Part shown: positions 54,704 through 63,967 of the stretch, in pieces
How positions within the stretch are numbered: position 1 is the stretch's first letter
Layout of the letters: each line of letters starts with the position of its first letter
From: Pseudomonas gingeri
GTDB lineage: Bacteria > Pseudomonadota > Gammaproteobacteria > Pseudomonadales > Pseudomonadaceae
Length of the DNA: 64,000 nucleotides
Direction: 5' to 3'
Assembly: GCF_013386165.1 (NCBI RefSeq)
Contig: NZ_JACAOS010000003.1
Span: forward strand, 662,343-726,342
Notes under the pieces: generated by a model
Seen by the model: only the letters and a program-made list of their open reading frames with translations
Told to the model about the DNA's origin: nothing
Databases searched by the model: none
Program-made: the position numbers and the translations under genes

Positions 54704-55606
54704 TTATTCGTCAGGCACAAAGAGCGTGCGGATCGTCTGTCGTAACCACATATGCCGCGGGTCCTTCTGGAACCGGGCGTGCCAGTGCTGCTTGAGGTCA
54801 TAGCTGGGAAAATCGACCGGCGGTTCGATGGTCCTGACCGCCGACTCTTCGGTATACAGCCTGGCCACGGAGCGCGGCAGGACCACCACCAGGTCCGAGC
54901 GCTCGATGATCGCCGAAGTGCTCATGTAGTGGGACATCTGCAGCACGATATTACGTTTGACCCCGAGCGCCGCCAGATGGCTTTCGTACATCTCCTGGCT
55001 ACGGCTGCCGTCGCGCACCTGCAGGTGTTCCAGGGCACAGAAGTCCTCCAGGGACAGGCGTTCTTCAGTGATCGGATGGTCACGCCGGATCAGGCACACC
55101 AGGTCGTGGGAGAACAGCCGCTGCTGGTAGATATTCGGCGCATCCAGGTCGGGAAAATAGCCCAACACCATGTCCACCTTGCCTTCGCGCAGGTGCTCGG
55201 TCAGGTCCTTGGGCGACAGGCTGAAGGTGCGGATCCGCGCCTTCGGTGCGACCTTGCGCAGGTGTTCGAACAGGGTCGGCAGAAACACCACTTCACCCAC
55301 CTCGCTCAGGCAGAACGTGAACTCCTCGCTGCTGCCGGCAGGGTCGAAGGTCGGGTTGCTGAGGATGTCGCGGTCGATGATATCGATCACCTCGCGGGTC
55401 CGCTCGATGATGCTCTGGGCCCGTGGCGTGGCTTCCATGCGGCTGCCGGAACGGACGAACAACGCATCCCCCAGGGAATGGCGCAAGCGCGAAAGGGCGG
55501 CGCTGACCGCCGGTTGGCTCATGCCCAGGTGCTGGGCCGCCGTGGTGACATTACCGGCTTCATGGATCGCCAGCAGAACGCGAAGCAGGTTCAGGTCGGT
55601 GCGCAT
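54704..55606 (-). CDS. LysR-family regulator of the meta-cleavage operon
   Basis: A 300-residue LysR regulator of the NodD/NahR-like branch. The N-terminus MRTDLNLLRVLLAIHEAGNVTTAAQHLGMSQPAVSAALSRLRHSLGDALFVR (read in segments) has the DALFVR phrase typical of NahR/PcpR-type aromatic regulators. It is divergent from the dioxygenase gene across 106 bp, which should contain LysR boxes for both. The effector is probably the aromatic substrate or a ring-cleavage product. Confidence 0.9.
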   Translation of the reverse strand: MRTDLNLLRVLLAIHEAGNVTTAAQHLGMSQPAVSAALSRLRHSLGDALFVRSGSRMEATPRAQSIIERTREVIDIIDRDILSNPTFDPAGSSEEFTFCLSEVGEVVFLPTLFEHLRKVAPKARIRTFSLSPKDLTEHLREGKVDMVLGYFPDLDAPNIYQQRLFSHDLVCLIRRDHPITEERLSLEDFCALEHLQVRDGSRSQEMYESHLAALGVKRNIVLQMSHYMSTSAIIERSDLVVVLPRSVARLYTEESAVRTIEPPVDFPSYDLKQHWHARFQKDPRHMWLRQTIRTLFVPDE

Positions 55607-55712
55607 GCTCTATAACCAAATCAAATAGTCTGAATAAACAGAATTAGCTTCGATTATTTAAGCCGGGGCGCGAGGATTGTGTCCAGACAAAAATAATACC
55701 GAGGCTTCCCTC

Positions 55713-56576
55713 ATGATCAATCTGCATGACATCCGCTACGTGCGTCTGGGCACGGCGGATATCGACCAGGCTCGCCAGTACGCCACGCAGGTACTGGGTT
55801 TGCAGGTCGCTCGCAGCGCCAACGGAGCGGTGTATTTTCGCTCCGACAGTCGCGACCACACCTTGTGTTACTACGAAGGTGATCCCACCGAAACCACCAC
55901 CGCTTTCGAAATCAACTCCAGCGCCGAGCTCGACCACGCCGCCCAACTGTTGGAGGACAACGGCTTTGCCGTACGTCACGGCAGCCGTGAAGAAGCCGAG
56001 CTGCGCGCGGTCGCCGAATTGATTCACTTCCGCGATCCCAGTGGCAACCAGATCGAGCTGGTGCTCGCCCCCCACGCCTATGGCGGACGTTATTTCCCGT
56101 CACGGGATGCCGGGATCACCGGCTTCAGCCATATCGGTTTGCGGACCACCAATGCCAAGCGTGACGAAGCCTTCTGGACCCAATTGGCGAATGCCCGGGT
56201 CAGCGACCGGATCGGCGACGCACCGCTGCTGCGCATCGATGAGGTGCACCACAAGATCGCCCTGTTTCCCTCGGCGCATCCGGGGGTGCAGCACATCAAC
56301 CATCAGGTCGAGACTATCGACGACGTGATGCGCGCCTATTACTTCCTGCGCGAGCGCGGTATCAAGATTCTCTTCGGGCCAGGCCGTCATCCGACCTCGG
56401 GCGCGGTGTTCCTCTACTTCGAGGGCCCGGACGGCATGACCTACGAATATTCCACCGGGGTCAGCCACATTGGCCCCGAGCAGGAAGCCACGCACCAACC
56501 ACGGCAATTCCCATTGGCGCTGTCGTCGTTCTGCGCCTGGGGCTCGAAGCCGGATATCCCGGAGTTCAAGTCATGA
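55713..56576 (+). CDS. dhbA: Extradiol (meta-cleavage) dioxygenase, probable 2,3-dihydroxybenzoate 3,4-dioxygenase
   Basis: A 287-residue type I extradiol dioxygenase with two VOC modules (~1-120 and ~135-250). The Fe(II) ligands are His140 (GFSHIGL), His197 (INHQVE) and Glu245 (TYEYS). Its pairing with a class II aldolase-fold decarboxylase is the arrangement of p-cumate (cmtC/cmtD) and 2,3-dihydroxybenzoate (dhbA/dhbB) pathways, where a carboxylated ring is cut and then decarboxylated to 2-hydroxymuconic semialdehyde. The rest of the operon is catechol-type with no semialdehyde hydrolase, which favours 2,3-dihydroxybenzoate. The start at 55713 has GAGG upstream. It overlaps the next gene by 4 bp. 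Confidence 0.85.
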   Translation: MINLHDIRYVRLGTADIDQARQYATQVLGLQVARSANGAVYFRSDSRDHTLCYYEGDPTETTTAFEINSSAELDHAAQLLEDNGFAVRHGSREEAELRAVAELIHFRDPSGNQIELVLAPHAYGGRYFPSRDAGITGFSHIGLRTTNAKRDEAFWTQLANARVSDRIGDAPLLRIDEVHHKIALFPSAHPGVQHINHQVETIDDVMRAYYFLRERGIKILFGPGRHPTSGAVFLYFEGPDGMTYEYSTGVSHIGPEQEATHQPRQFPLALSSFCAWGSKPDIPEFKS

Positions 56577-57280
56577 GCCGGATGCCCGTTGCCACCCACA
56601 GCCAACAGATTGAATTACGCATGGCCGCCCGGGCGCTGTCCCGGGCCGGCCTGGCCCACGCCTACGGGCATTGCAGCCTGCGCCTGGATGCCGGGCACTT
56701 CCTGGTCTGCGCCGCCAAGCCCATGGGCCTGATTGCGTCGGGCGATGACGGTGTGGTGGTCGCCATCGATGCCGAACTGCCGGCCGGGGTGCTCGGCGAA
56801 GTGCGCATTCACCAGCAGATCTACCGCCGTCGGGCCGAGGTAGGTGCGCTGATCCGCAGCATGCCTGCCCAGGTGATGACCTTGTCCTGTGCCCGCCTGA
56901 CCCCACAGTCGCGACACGGCATGGGCGCCTATTTCCACTCCTCGATCCCGCTGTGGGACGACCCGCAACTGTTGCGCGACGACCTCCAGGCCGCTGCCTT
57001 GGCCGAGCAACTGGCGGCCAATCCAGCGCTGGTGATGCGCGGTAACGGCGCCATTGTCGTCGGCGCCTCGCTGGTGGAGGCGCTGACCCTCAACTGGTAC
57101 CTCGAGGACGCCGCCCGTATCGAGCTGCAACTACGGGCCGCCGGTCTCGTCGGGCCGGTGCTCTGTGCCGAAGAAACCGAGCGGCGCGCGACCAACTCGG
57201 GACGAATTTTCGAACGCATGTGGGACTACCTCACCGCCGGCGATGCCGAGGCGGCTGTCCGCTTACAAGAAGGAAACTGA
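56573..57280 (+). CDS. dhbB: Class II aldolase/adducin-fold decarboxylase (3-carboxy-2-hydroxymuconic semialdehyde)
   Basis: A 235-residue protein of the class II aldolase/adducin family. The fold is clear: HGxxSxR-like HCSLRLDAGHFLVCA, LGEVRIHQQIYRRRAEVGALI and MRGNGAIVVGASLVEALTLNWYLEDAARIELQL in sequence. The glutamate and first histidine region (Glu76, His80) is kept, but the HxH metal pair is Arg95-Ser96-Met97 and the GHG histidine is Asn158. By position it should decarboxylate the ring-cleavage product. It is coupled to dhbA by ATGA and is two bases before the dehydrogenase gene. Confidence 0.78.
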   Translation: MSRMPVATHSQQIELRMAARALSRAGLAHAYGHCSLRLDAGHFLVCAAKPMGLIASGDDGVVVAIDAELPAGVLGEVRIHQQIYRRRAEVGALIRSMPAQVMTLSCARLTPQSRHGMGAYFHSSIPLWDDPQLLRDDLQAAALAEQLAANPALVMRGNGAIVVGASLVEALTLNWYLEDAARIELQLRAAGLVGPVLCAEETERRATNSGRIFERMWDYLTAGDAEAAVRLQEGN

Positions 57281-57282
57281 TC

Positions 57283-58752
57283 ATGTCCAAACTGCCTTTG
57301 CGCGAGTTTCACAATTTCATTGGTAACCAGTGGGTCAAGGGTGTGCGCACCTTCGACAACCGCAACCCGGCCGACAACAGCCTGATCGGCCCGGTGCATG
57401 AAGCCGGCGAGGCCGAGGTGGATGCGGCGGTCAAGGCCGCCCGGGCGGCCTTGAGCGGGCCTTGGGGCAAACTTTCCGTGGCCCAGCGCGTGGCCCTGTT
57501 GCACAAGGTTGCCGAAGGTATCGAACGCCGGGCCGAAGAGTTTATCGCCGCGGAAATTGCCGACACCGGCAAACCCTACGGGCTGGCCAGTCACCTGGAC
57601 ATTCCCCGGGGGGCGGCGAACTTCAAGGTCTTCGCCGACCTGATCAAGAACGTGCCCACTGAAAGCTTCAGCATGGACACCCCGGACGGCGGCAAGGCCA
57701 TCAACTACGCGGTACGTGCACCCAGGGGGGTTATCGCCGTGGTCTGCCCGTGGAACCTGCCGTTGTTGCTGATGACCTGGAAAGTCGGTCCGGCCCTGGC
57801 CTGTGGCAACACCGTGGTGGTCAAGCCTTCGGAAGAAACCCCGGCCACCGCCACCTTGCTCGGCGAAGTAATGCGCGATTCCGGTGTGCCGGCCGGGGTC
57901 TACAACGTGGTCCACGGTTTTGGCGAGCACTCCGCCGGGGCCTTCCTGACCGCGCATCCAGAGGTAAATGGCATCACCTTTACCGGTGAAACCGGCACCG
58001 GCGAAATCATCATGAAAGCCGCGGCCAAGGGCCTGCGTCCGGTGTCCCTGGAGTTGGGCGGGAAGAACGCCGGCGTGGTATTCGCCGATGCCGACCTGGA
58101 CAAGGCGGTAGCCGGTATCGCTCGTTCGGCGTTTGAAAACAGTGGTCAGGTCTGCCTCGGCACCGAACGGATCTATGTCCAGCGGCCGCTCTTCGAGCGT
58201 TTTGTCCAGGCGCTCAAGGCCAAGGTCGAAACCCTGCGCATCGGCGCGCCGTATGCCCAAGGCACCACCCTGGGCCCATTGGTTTCCCTCGGGCACCGGG
58301 AAAAAGTCCTCGGTTACTACCGCCAGGCCGTGCAGGACGGTGCAACCGTGGTCAGTGGCGGCGGGATTCCCGAGATGCCGGCGGAATTGGCCGAAGGTGC
58401 CTGGATTCAGCCGACGATCTGGACCGGCCTGGCGGAAAACTCGGCAGTGATCCGCGAGGAAATCTTCGGTCCGTGCTGCCATATCGCCCCGTTCGACGAT
58501 GAGGACGAAGTGGTGCGGCTGGTCAATGCCACCCCATATGGTCTTGCCGCCAGCGTCTGGACCAGCAACCTGCAAGTCGCCCACCGCATGGGTGCGGCGC
58601 TGGAGGTCGGGATCTGCTGGATCAACTCGTGGTTCCTGCGCGACCTGCGCACCGCTTTTGGCGGCGCCAAGCAATCGGGCATCGGCCGTGAGGGCGGGGT
58701 GCACTCCCTGGAGTTCTACACCGAACTTCGCAACGTCTGCGTTCGCTTGTGA
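57283..58752 (+). CDS. dhbC: 2-Hydroxymuconic semialdehyde dehydrogenase
   Basis: A 489-residue NAD-dependent aldehyde dehydrogenase. The catalytic cysteine is Cys291 (FENSGQVCLGTER) and the general base Glu257 (LELGGKN); NLPLLLMTWKVGPALACGN is the nucleotide-side signature. It oxidises 2-hydroxymuconic semialdehyde to 4-oxalocrotonate in the cytoplasm. The name dhbC follows the dhb cluster; equivalents are DmpC and XylG. AAGGAAA precedes the ATG at 57283. Confidence 0.92.
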   Translation: MSKLPLREFHNFIGNQWVKGVRTFDNRNPADNSLIGPVHEAGEAEVDAAVKAARAALSGPWGKLSVAQRVALLHKVAEGIERRAEEFIAAEIADTGKPYGLASHLDIPRGAANFKVFADLIKNVPTESFSMDTPDGGKAINYAVRAPRGVIAVVCPWNLPLLLMTWKVGPALACGNTVVVKPSEETPATATLLGEVMRDSGVPAGVYNVVHGFGEHSAGAFLTAHPEVNGITFTGETGTGEIIMKAAAKGLRPVSLELGGKNAGVVFADADLDKAVAGIARSAFENSGQVCLGTERIYVQRPLFERFVQALKAKVETLRIGAPYAQGTTLGPLVSLGHREKVLGYYRQAVQDGATVVSGGGIPEMPAELAEGAWIQPTIWTGLAENSAVIREEIFGPCCHIAPFDDEDEVVRLVNATPYGLAASVWTSNLQVAHRMGAALEVGICWINSWFLRDLRTAFGGAKQSGIGREGGVHSLEFYTELRNVCVRL

Positions 58753-58760
58753 GGCCGCCC

Positions 58761-59543
58761 ATGAATTCCCCCCTGATTGCGCAACTCGGCGCCGAACTGC
58801 ACCGGGCCCTGAGCGAGCACACAGCGATCGCCCCCCTGACCGAGCATCATCCCGCGCTGACGATCGAGGACGCCTACCAGATCCAGTTGGCGATGATCCA
58901 ACCCCGGCTGGAAGCGGGCGAGCGGGTCATCGGCAAGAAAATCGGCGTCACCAGTCAAGTGGTGATGGACATGCTCGGGGTGGACCAGCCGGACTTCGGC
59001 CATCTGCTCAGCGGCATGCTCCTGGGTGATGGCGCATCCATTGCCTGTGCCGACCTGATCGCACCCAAGGCTGAAGGTGAAATCGCCTTTGTGCTCAAGG
59101 ATGACCTGATCGGTCCCGGGGTGACCCTGGCCGATGTGCTGCGGGCCACCGCCTACGTGATGCCGTGTTTCGAGATCGTCGACTCGCGGATTCGTGACTG
59201 GAAGATCCGTATCCAGGACACCGTCGCCGACAACGCTTCGGCCGCCGCTTTTGTCCTCGGCGATGGCAGCGTCGCGCCCCATGAAGTCGACTTGGCCTGC
59301 GTCGGCATGACCCTGGAAAAGAACGGCGAAATCGTCGCCACCGGCGCCGGTGCCGCGGCCCTCGGACACCCGGCCAATGCCGTGGTCTGGCTGGCCAACA
59401 CCCTTGGGCGCCTGGGCATCGGCCTCAAGCGCGGCGAGGTGATTCTCTCCGGCTCGCTGGCGGCCATGGTGCCGGTCAAACCCGGCGATCAATTGCGCAT
59501 GAGCCTCGGCGGTATCGGCTCGGCCTCCGTGCGTTTCGTATAA
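58761..59543 (+). CDS. dmpE: 2-Oxopent-4-enoate (2-hydroxypentadienoate) hydratase
   Basis: A 260-residue hydratase of the MhpD/DmpE/XylJ family. It has RVIGKKIGVTSQVVMDMLGVDQPDFGHLLSGM and IAPKAEGEIAFVLKDDL (metal-binding acidic residues) and the closing strand of the family. It converts 2-oxopent-4-enoate to 4-hydroxy-2-oxovalerate. It is paralogous to the next gene and begins 8 bp after the dehydrogenase stop, with GAGG upstream. Confidence 0.92.
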   Translation: MNSPLIAQLGAELHRALSEHTAIAPLTEHHPALTIEDAYQIQLAMIQPRLEAGERVIGKKIGVTSQVVMDMLGVDQPDFGHLLSGMLLGDGASIACADLIAPKAEGEIAFVLKDDLIGPGVTLADVLRATAYVMPCFEIVDSRIRDWKIRIQDTVADNASAAAFVLGDGSVAPHEVDLACVGMTLEKNGEIVATGAGAAALGHPANAVVWLANTLGRLGIGLKRGEVILSGSLAAMVPVKPGDQLRMSLGGIGSASVRFV

Positions 59544-59553
59544 GGAAAACCTG

Positions 59554-60354
59554 ATGAACCTGACAGCACACACCATTGCCGGCCTGGCCGAGCACCTGGA
59601 AAACGCCGAACTGAACCGCGAAGCGGTGGCCAAGATCACCGACACCTATCCGGACATGGACTGGGAAGACGCTTATGCGATCCAGGATGCGATTCGCCAA
59701 CGCAAGGAAGCACGGGGCGTACGCATCGTCGGCCTGAAGATGGGCCTGACCTCCTTCGCCAAGATGAAGCAGATGGGCGTTACCGAACCGATCCACGGTT
59801 TTCTCACCGACTACGGCTCGTGCATGGACGGCGCGGTGATCGATATCGATTCGCTGATCCATCCCAAGGTCGAGGCGGAAATCGCCTTTGTCCTCAAGCA
59901 CCCGCTCAAGGGCCCGGGTTGCCACGTCGGCGACGTGTTGGCGGCCACCGATTTCATTTTGCCGGCGGTTGAGGTGATCGACTCGCGTTACGAGAACTTC
60001 CGTTTCGACCTCAAGAGCGTGATCGCCGACAACACCTCCTCGGCGCGTTTTGTCACCGGTGGACAGTCGCGCAGTGCCAACGGCATCGACCTCAAGTGCC
60101 TCGGCGTGGTGCTGGAGAAAAACGGTGAAGTGGTCGCCACCGCGGCCGGTGCGGCGGTACTCGGACATCCGGCGCAGAGCGTGGCGATGCTCGCCAATAT
60201 GCTCGCGACCCAGGGCCGTGAATTACCGGCCGGCTGTTTCATCATGACCGGCGGCGTGACCGAAGCCATCGCAGTGGCGGCCGGCGACCAGATCACCGTG
60301 CGCTACCAGCACCTGGGCAGCGTTTCGATGCGCTTCCAGTCGCAATCATCCTGA
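59554..60354 (+). CDS. dmpH: 2-Oxo-3-hexenedioate (4-oxalocrotonate) decarboxylase
   Basis: A 266-residue decarboxylase of the DmpH/XylI family, homologous to the hydratase. VGLKMGLTSFAKMKQMGVTEPIHGFLTDY and the acidic metal site IHPKVEAEIAFVLKHPL are visible. It forms 2-oxopent-4-enoate and CO2, usually in a complex with the hydratase. Ten bases separate the genes; AAGGAAA lies upstream. Confidence 0.92.
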   Translation: MNLTAHTIAGLAEHLENAELNREAVAKITDTYPDMDWEDAYAIQDAIRQRKEARGVRIVGLKMGLTSFAKMKQMGVTEPIHGFLTDYGSCMDGAVIDIDSLIHPKVEAEIAFVLKHPLKGPGCHVGDVLAATDFILPAVEVIDSRYENFRFDLKSVIADNTSSARFVTGGQSRSANGIDLKCLGVVLEKNGEVVATAAGAAVLGHPAQSVAMLANMLATQGRELPAGCFIMTGGVTEAIAVAAGDQITVRYQHLGSVSMRFQSQSS

Positions 60355-60365
60355 GGAATCGGACC

Positions 60366-60557
60366 ATGCCCATCATGCAGGTTTTCCTGATCGAAGGCCG
60401 TGACGAAGAACAGAAGGCTCGCTTGATCGCGGCCTTGACCGAGGCGGCGATCGAGTCGATCCAGGCGCCCCGCGAATCGGTGCGGGTGATCATCACCGAG
60501 GTCCCCAAGAGCGACTTCGGCATCGCCGGCAAGACCGCCAAGGCCCTGGGCCGCTGA
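60366..60557 (+). CDS. dmpI: 4-Oxalocrotonate tautomerase
   Basis: A 63-residue enzyme. The catalytic Pro1 (after Met removal) starts [16 protein letters not shown]; Arg11 and the Arg in [19 protein letters not shown], together with the Phe, are conserved. It isomerises 2-hydroxymuconate to 2-oxo-3-hexenedioate. Length is normal for the hexameric family. It is coded 11 bp after the decarboxylase. Confidence 0.95.
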   Translation: MPIMQVFLIEGRDEEQKARLIAALTEAAIESIQAPRESVRVIITEVPKSDFGIAGKTAKALGR

Positions 60558-60573
60558 CCGCGAGGAACACGAC

Positions 60574-61512
60574 ATGAGCGAACACAAGAAAAAAGTCGCC
60601 ATCATTGGCTCTGGCAATATCGGCACCGATCTGATGATCAAGATCCTGCGCCACGGCCAGAGCCTGGAGATGGCAGTGATGGTGGGTATCGACGCCGCTT
60701 CCGACGGCCTGGCCCGGGCCCAGCGCCTGGGCGTCGCCACCACCCATGAAGGGGTCGAAGGCCTGGTGCGGATGGCCGAATTCGCCGACATCGATTTCGT
60801 CTTCGATGCCACCTCGGCCAGCGCCCATGTGGCCAACGACGCGCTGCTGCGCCAGCACAAACCGGGCATTCGCCTGATCGACCTGACCCCGGCGGCCATC
60901 GGCCCGTACTGCGTGCCGGTGGTGAACCTGGAAGCCAACCTGCAGGCGACCAACGTCAATATGGTCACCTGCGGCGGCCAGGCGACCATCCCCATGGTGG
61001 CGGCGGTGTCGCGGGTGGCCAAGGTGCACTACGCCGAGATCATTGCCTCCATCAGCAGCAAGTCGGCCGGCCCCGGGACCCGGGCGAATATCGACGAGTT
61101 CACCGAAACCACCTCGCGGGCCATCGAAGCCGTGGGTGGGGCGGGCAAGGGCAAAGCGATCATCGTGCTCAACCCGGCCGAACCGCCGCTGATGATGCGC
61201 GACACGGTCTATGTGCTGTCGCAAGCGGCCGACCAGGGCGAAGTCGAAGCGTCCATTGAAGAAATGGCCCGGGCAGTGAAAGCCTATGTACCGGGCTATC
61301 GACTCAAGCAGCAGGTGCAGTTCGAAGTGATTCCGGCCGAAGCGCCGTTGAATATTCCCGGTCTGGGCCGGTTCAGCGGCCTGAAGACCACGGTGTTTCT
61401 CGAAGTTGAAGGCGCCGCCCATTACCTCCCGGCCTACGCCGGCAACCTCGACATCATGACCAGTGCCGCGTTGGCCACCGCCGAACGCATGGCCCGGTCC
61501 ATGGCCCACTGA
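60574..61512 (+). CDS. dmpF: Acetaldehyde dehydrogenase (acylating)
   Basis: A 312-residue CoA-dependent enzyme converting acetaldehyde, NAD+ and CoA to acetyl-Co[20 protein letters not shown] binds NAD and the catalytic cysteine is Cys133 in [13 protein letters not shown] (Cys132 in DmpF numbering). It forms a channelled complex with the aldolase coded 10 bp downstream. GAGGAAC lies upstream of the ATG. Confidence 0.95.
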   Translation: MSEHKKKVAIIGSGNIGTDLMIKILRHGQSLEMAVMVGIDAASDGLARAQRLGVATTHEGVEGLVRMAEFADIDFVFDATSASAHVANDALLRQHKPGIRLIDLTPAAIGPYCVPVVNLEANLQATNVNMVTCGGQATIPMVAAVSRVAKVHYAEIIASISSKSAGPGTRANIDEFTETTSRAIEAVGGAGKGKAIIVLNPAEPPLMMRDTVYVLSQAADQGEVEASIEEMARAVKAYVPGYRLKQQVQFEVIPAEAPLNIPGLGRFSGLKTTVFLEVEGAAHYLPAYAGNLDIMTSAALATAERMARSMAH

Positions 61513-61522
61513 GGAGACTCCC

Positions 61523-62560
61523 ATGACCTTCAATCCCGGTAAAAAACTCTATATCAGCGACGTGACCCTGCGTGACGGCAGCCATGCGGTGCGGCACCAG
61601 TACTCCATCGACAATGTGCAGACCATCGCCCGTGCCCTCGACAAGGCCCGGGTCGACAGCATCGAAGTCGCCCACGGCGACGGCCTGCAAGGCTCCAGTT
61701 TCAACTACGGCTTCGGCGCCCACACCGACCTGGAATGGATCGAGGCGGTCAGCGATGTGATCAGCCATGCCAAGGTCGCGACCCTGTTGCTGCCCGGCAT
61801 CGGCACCGTGCACGACCTCAAGGCCGCCTACGATGCCGGGGCCCGTATCGTCCGTGTCGCGACCCATTGCACCGAGGCGGATGTCTCGCGCCAGCACATC
61901 GAATACGCCCGCGAGCTGGGCATGGACACCGTCGGTTTCCTGATGATGAGCCACCTGACCAGCCCGCAGAACCTGGCGGTCGAGGCGAAGAAGATGGAAA
62001 GCTACGGCGCCACCTGCATCTACGTGGTGGACTCCGGCGGCGCGATGAACATGCAGGACATCCGCGAGCGCTTTCGGGCGGTGAAGTCTGTGCTCAAGCC
62101 TGAAACCGAAACCGGCATGCATGCCCACCATAACCTCTCGCTGGGGGTCGCCAACTCCATCGTCGCCGTGGAGGAGGGCTGTGACCGCATCGACGCCAGC
62201 CTCGCCGGCATGGGCGCCGGGGCCGGCAACGCGCCGCTGGAGGTGTTTATCGCCGCCGCCGAACGCCTGGGCTGGAACCACGGCACCGACCTCTACACCC
62301 TGATGGATGCGGCCGACGATATCGTCCGGCCGTTGCAGGACCGGCCGGTGCGGGTCGACCGTGAAACCCTGGCCCTGGGTTACGCCGGGGTCTATTCGAG
62401 CTTCCTGCGCCATGCCGAAATCGCCGCCAGACGCTACGGACTCAAGGCCGTGGACATCCTTGTCGAACTGGGGCGGCGGCGCATGGTCGGCGGCCAGGAA
62501 GACATGATCGTCGACGTTGCGCTGGACCTGCTGCAAAGGTCGAAAATCTACCCGACCTGA
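61523..62560 (+). CDS. dmpG: 4-Hydroxy-2-oxovalerate aldolase
   Basis: A 345-residue TIM-barrel class II pyruvate aldolase splitting 4-hydroxy-2-oxovalerate to pyruvate and acetaldehyde. [14 protein letters not shown] carries the Arg, Asp and His of the active site and [14 protein letters not shown] the metal histidines; a C-terminal helical domain contacts the dehydrogenase. The start at 61523 (GAGGAGA upstream) drops 20 non-conserved codons. Confidence 0.95.
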   Translation: MTFNPGKKLYISDVTLRDGSHAVRHQYSIDNVQTIARALDKARVDSIEVAHGDGLQGSSFNYGFGAHTDLEWIEAVSDVISHAKVATLLLPGIGTVHDLKAAYDAGARIVRVATHCTEADVSRQHIEYARELGMDTVGFLMMSHLTSPQNLAVEAKKMESYGATCIYVVDSGGAMNMQDIRERFRAVKSVLKPETETGMHAHHNLSLGVANSIVAVEEGCDRIDASLAGMGAGAGNAPLEVFIAAAERLGWNHGTDLYTLMDAADDIVRPLQDRPVRVDRETLALGYAGVYSSFLRHAEIAARRYGLKAVDILVELGRRRMVGGQEDMIVDVALDLLQRSKIYPT

Positions 62561-62614
62561 ACGCGCTGACAGCTGTTTCACCCCACTGACAAATCCAATA
62601 ACAGGGGAAACACC

Positions 62615-63967
62615 ATGAGTCACAAGACCGCCTCCATTGGCGAAATCATCGATGCCTGTGCGATATCCCGTTACCAGATCATTGTCCTGCTGCTGTGTTT
62701 CCTGGTGGTGCTGGTGGACGGTTTCGATACGGCCGTGATCGGCTATATCGCCCCATCCCTGCGCCAGGAATGGGGCCTGCAAGCGAGCCAACTGTCGCCG
62801 GCTTTTGGTGCCGGTCTGTTCGGCCTGATGTGCGGGGCCTTTCTGTTCGGTCCGATCGCCGACCAGTACGGACGCAAGAAGGTGTTGCTGGTGTCGGTGC
62901 TGATCTTCAGCCTCGGCACCCTGGCCTCGGCTTGGGCCCACTCCATCGACAGCCTCACGGCGTTGCGTTTTCTCACCGGGATCGGCCTGGGTGGGGCGAT
63001 GCCGACCTGCATCACCTTGAGTGCCGAGTACTCGCCATTGCGGCGGCGGATGATCATGGTGACCCTGAGCTACAGCGGCTTCACCACCGGCCTGGCCCTC
63101 GGCGGGGCGGTGGCGAGTCAGATCATCCCGACCTTCGGCTGGCGCGGCGTGTTGCTGATTGGTGGGCTCGCGCCTTTGCTCCTGCTGCCGCTGCTGGCCT
63201 GGTGTATGCCGGAATCGGTGCGCTACATGGCCGCCCATCCGCGTTATGCCGTGGCTTTGCGCAAGGTGGTGGAGAAGATCAGCGGGCGTCGTGACTGGGA
63301 TGCGGTGACCTTTGTCGAGGACCAGCGGCCGGCGCTCGAGCGCTCGCCGATCTCGCAGCTGTTCAGCGAGGGGCGGGCGCTGCGTACGCTGCTGTTGTGG
63401 GGCACCTTCTTCTGCTCGCTGTTTGTCTTCTACCTCCTGACCAGCTGGTTGCCGAGCATCCTCAAGGACGCCGGCTACGACATCGCCAGCTCGGCGCGGA
63501 TCGGTGCGATGGTGCCGCTGGGTGGAACCCTCGGGGCGATTTGCATGGCGCTGCTGATGGACCGGGTCAGCCAGTACAAGGTGCTGGGACTGGCCTACCT
63601 CGGCGCGGCGCTGGTGATCGCGCTGGTGGGCTTCGCCCTGGGCCAGGCGGCCTGGCTGACGGTGGCGGTGTTCTTCGTCGGCTTCGGCGTGGCGGGGGCG
63701 CAGAACGGCCTGAACCTGCTCTCCGCAAGCATCTACCCGACCACGGCGCGGGCCACCGGGGTGAGCTGGGCCATGGCCAACGGCCGAGTCGGCTCGATCA
63801 TCGGCTCGATGCTCGGCGCCTGGCTGATCGCCCAGTTGGGTCAACCCACGCTGTTCTTTATCGCCCTGGCGGTGCCGGCCTTGCTCGGCTCCATCGCGAT
63901 TTTCTCGTTGCAGCGCTTCGCGGTACGGGAAGACGTGGGCGGCCCGCAGGTATCCGCCGCGCACTGA
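62615..63967 (+). CDS. Aromatic acid:H+ symporter (AAHS family MFS)
   Basis: A 450-residue permease of the PcaK/BenK/MhpT group. The first helix has the family signature VVLVDGFDTAVIGYIAPSL, and FGPIADQYGRKKVL is the cytoplasmic loop. Twelve helices are visible. At the end of the meta-cleavage operon it most likely imports the carboxylated substrate (2,3-dihydroxybenzoate or a related hydroxybenzoate). AGGGGA precedes the ATG 54 bp after the aldolase stop. The last 33 bases of the window after it contain no feature. Confidence 0.9.
   Translation: MSHKTASIGEIIDACAISRYQIIVLLLCFLVVLVDGFDTAVIGYIAPSLRQEWGLQASQLSPAFGAGLFGLMCGAFLFGPIADQYGRKKVLLVSVLIFSLGTLASAWAHSIDSLTALRFLTGIGLGGAMPTCITLSAEYSPLRRRMIMVTLSYSGFTTGLALGGAVASQIIPTFGWRGVLLIGGLAPLLLLPLLAWCMPESVRYMAAHPRYAVALRKVVEKISGRRDWDAVTFVEDQRPALERSPISQLFSEGRALRTLLLWGTFFCSLFVFYLLTSWLPSILKDAGYDIASSARIGAMVPLGGTLGAICMALLMDRVSQYKVLGLAYLGAALVIALVGFALGQAAWLTVAVFFVGFGVAGAQNGLNLLSASIYPTTARATGVSWAMANGRVGSIIGSMLGAWLIAQLGQPTLFFIALAVPALLGSIAIFSLQRFAVREDVGGPQVSAAH

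Noticed and set aside
61454..63964. An 836-codon open frame antisense to the aldolase and permease genes
   Set aside because: It spans two real genes with full motif sets on the other strand. Its translation is a Gln/His/Arg/Gly-rich shadow with no recognisable domain or ribosome site.
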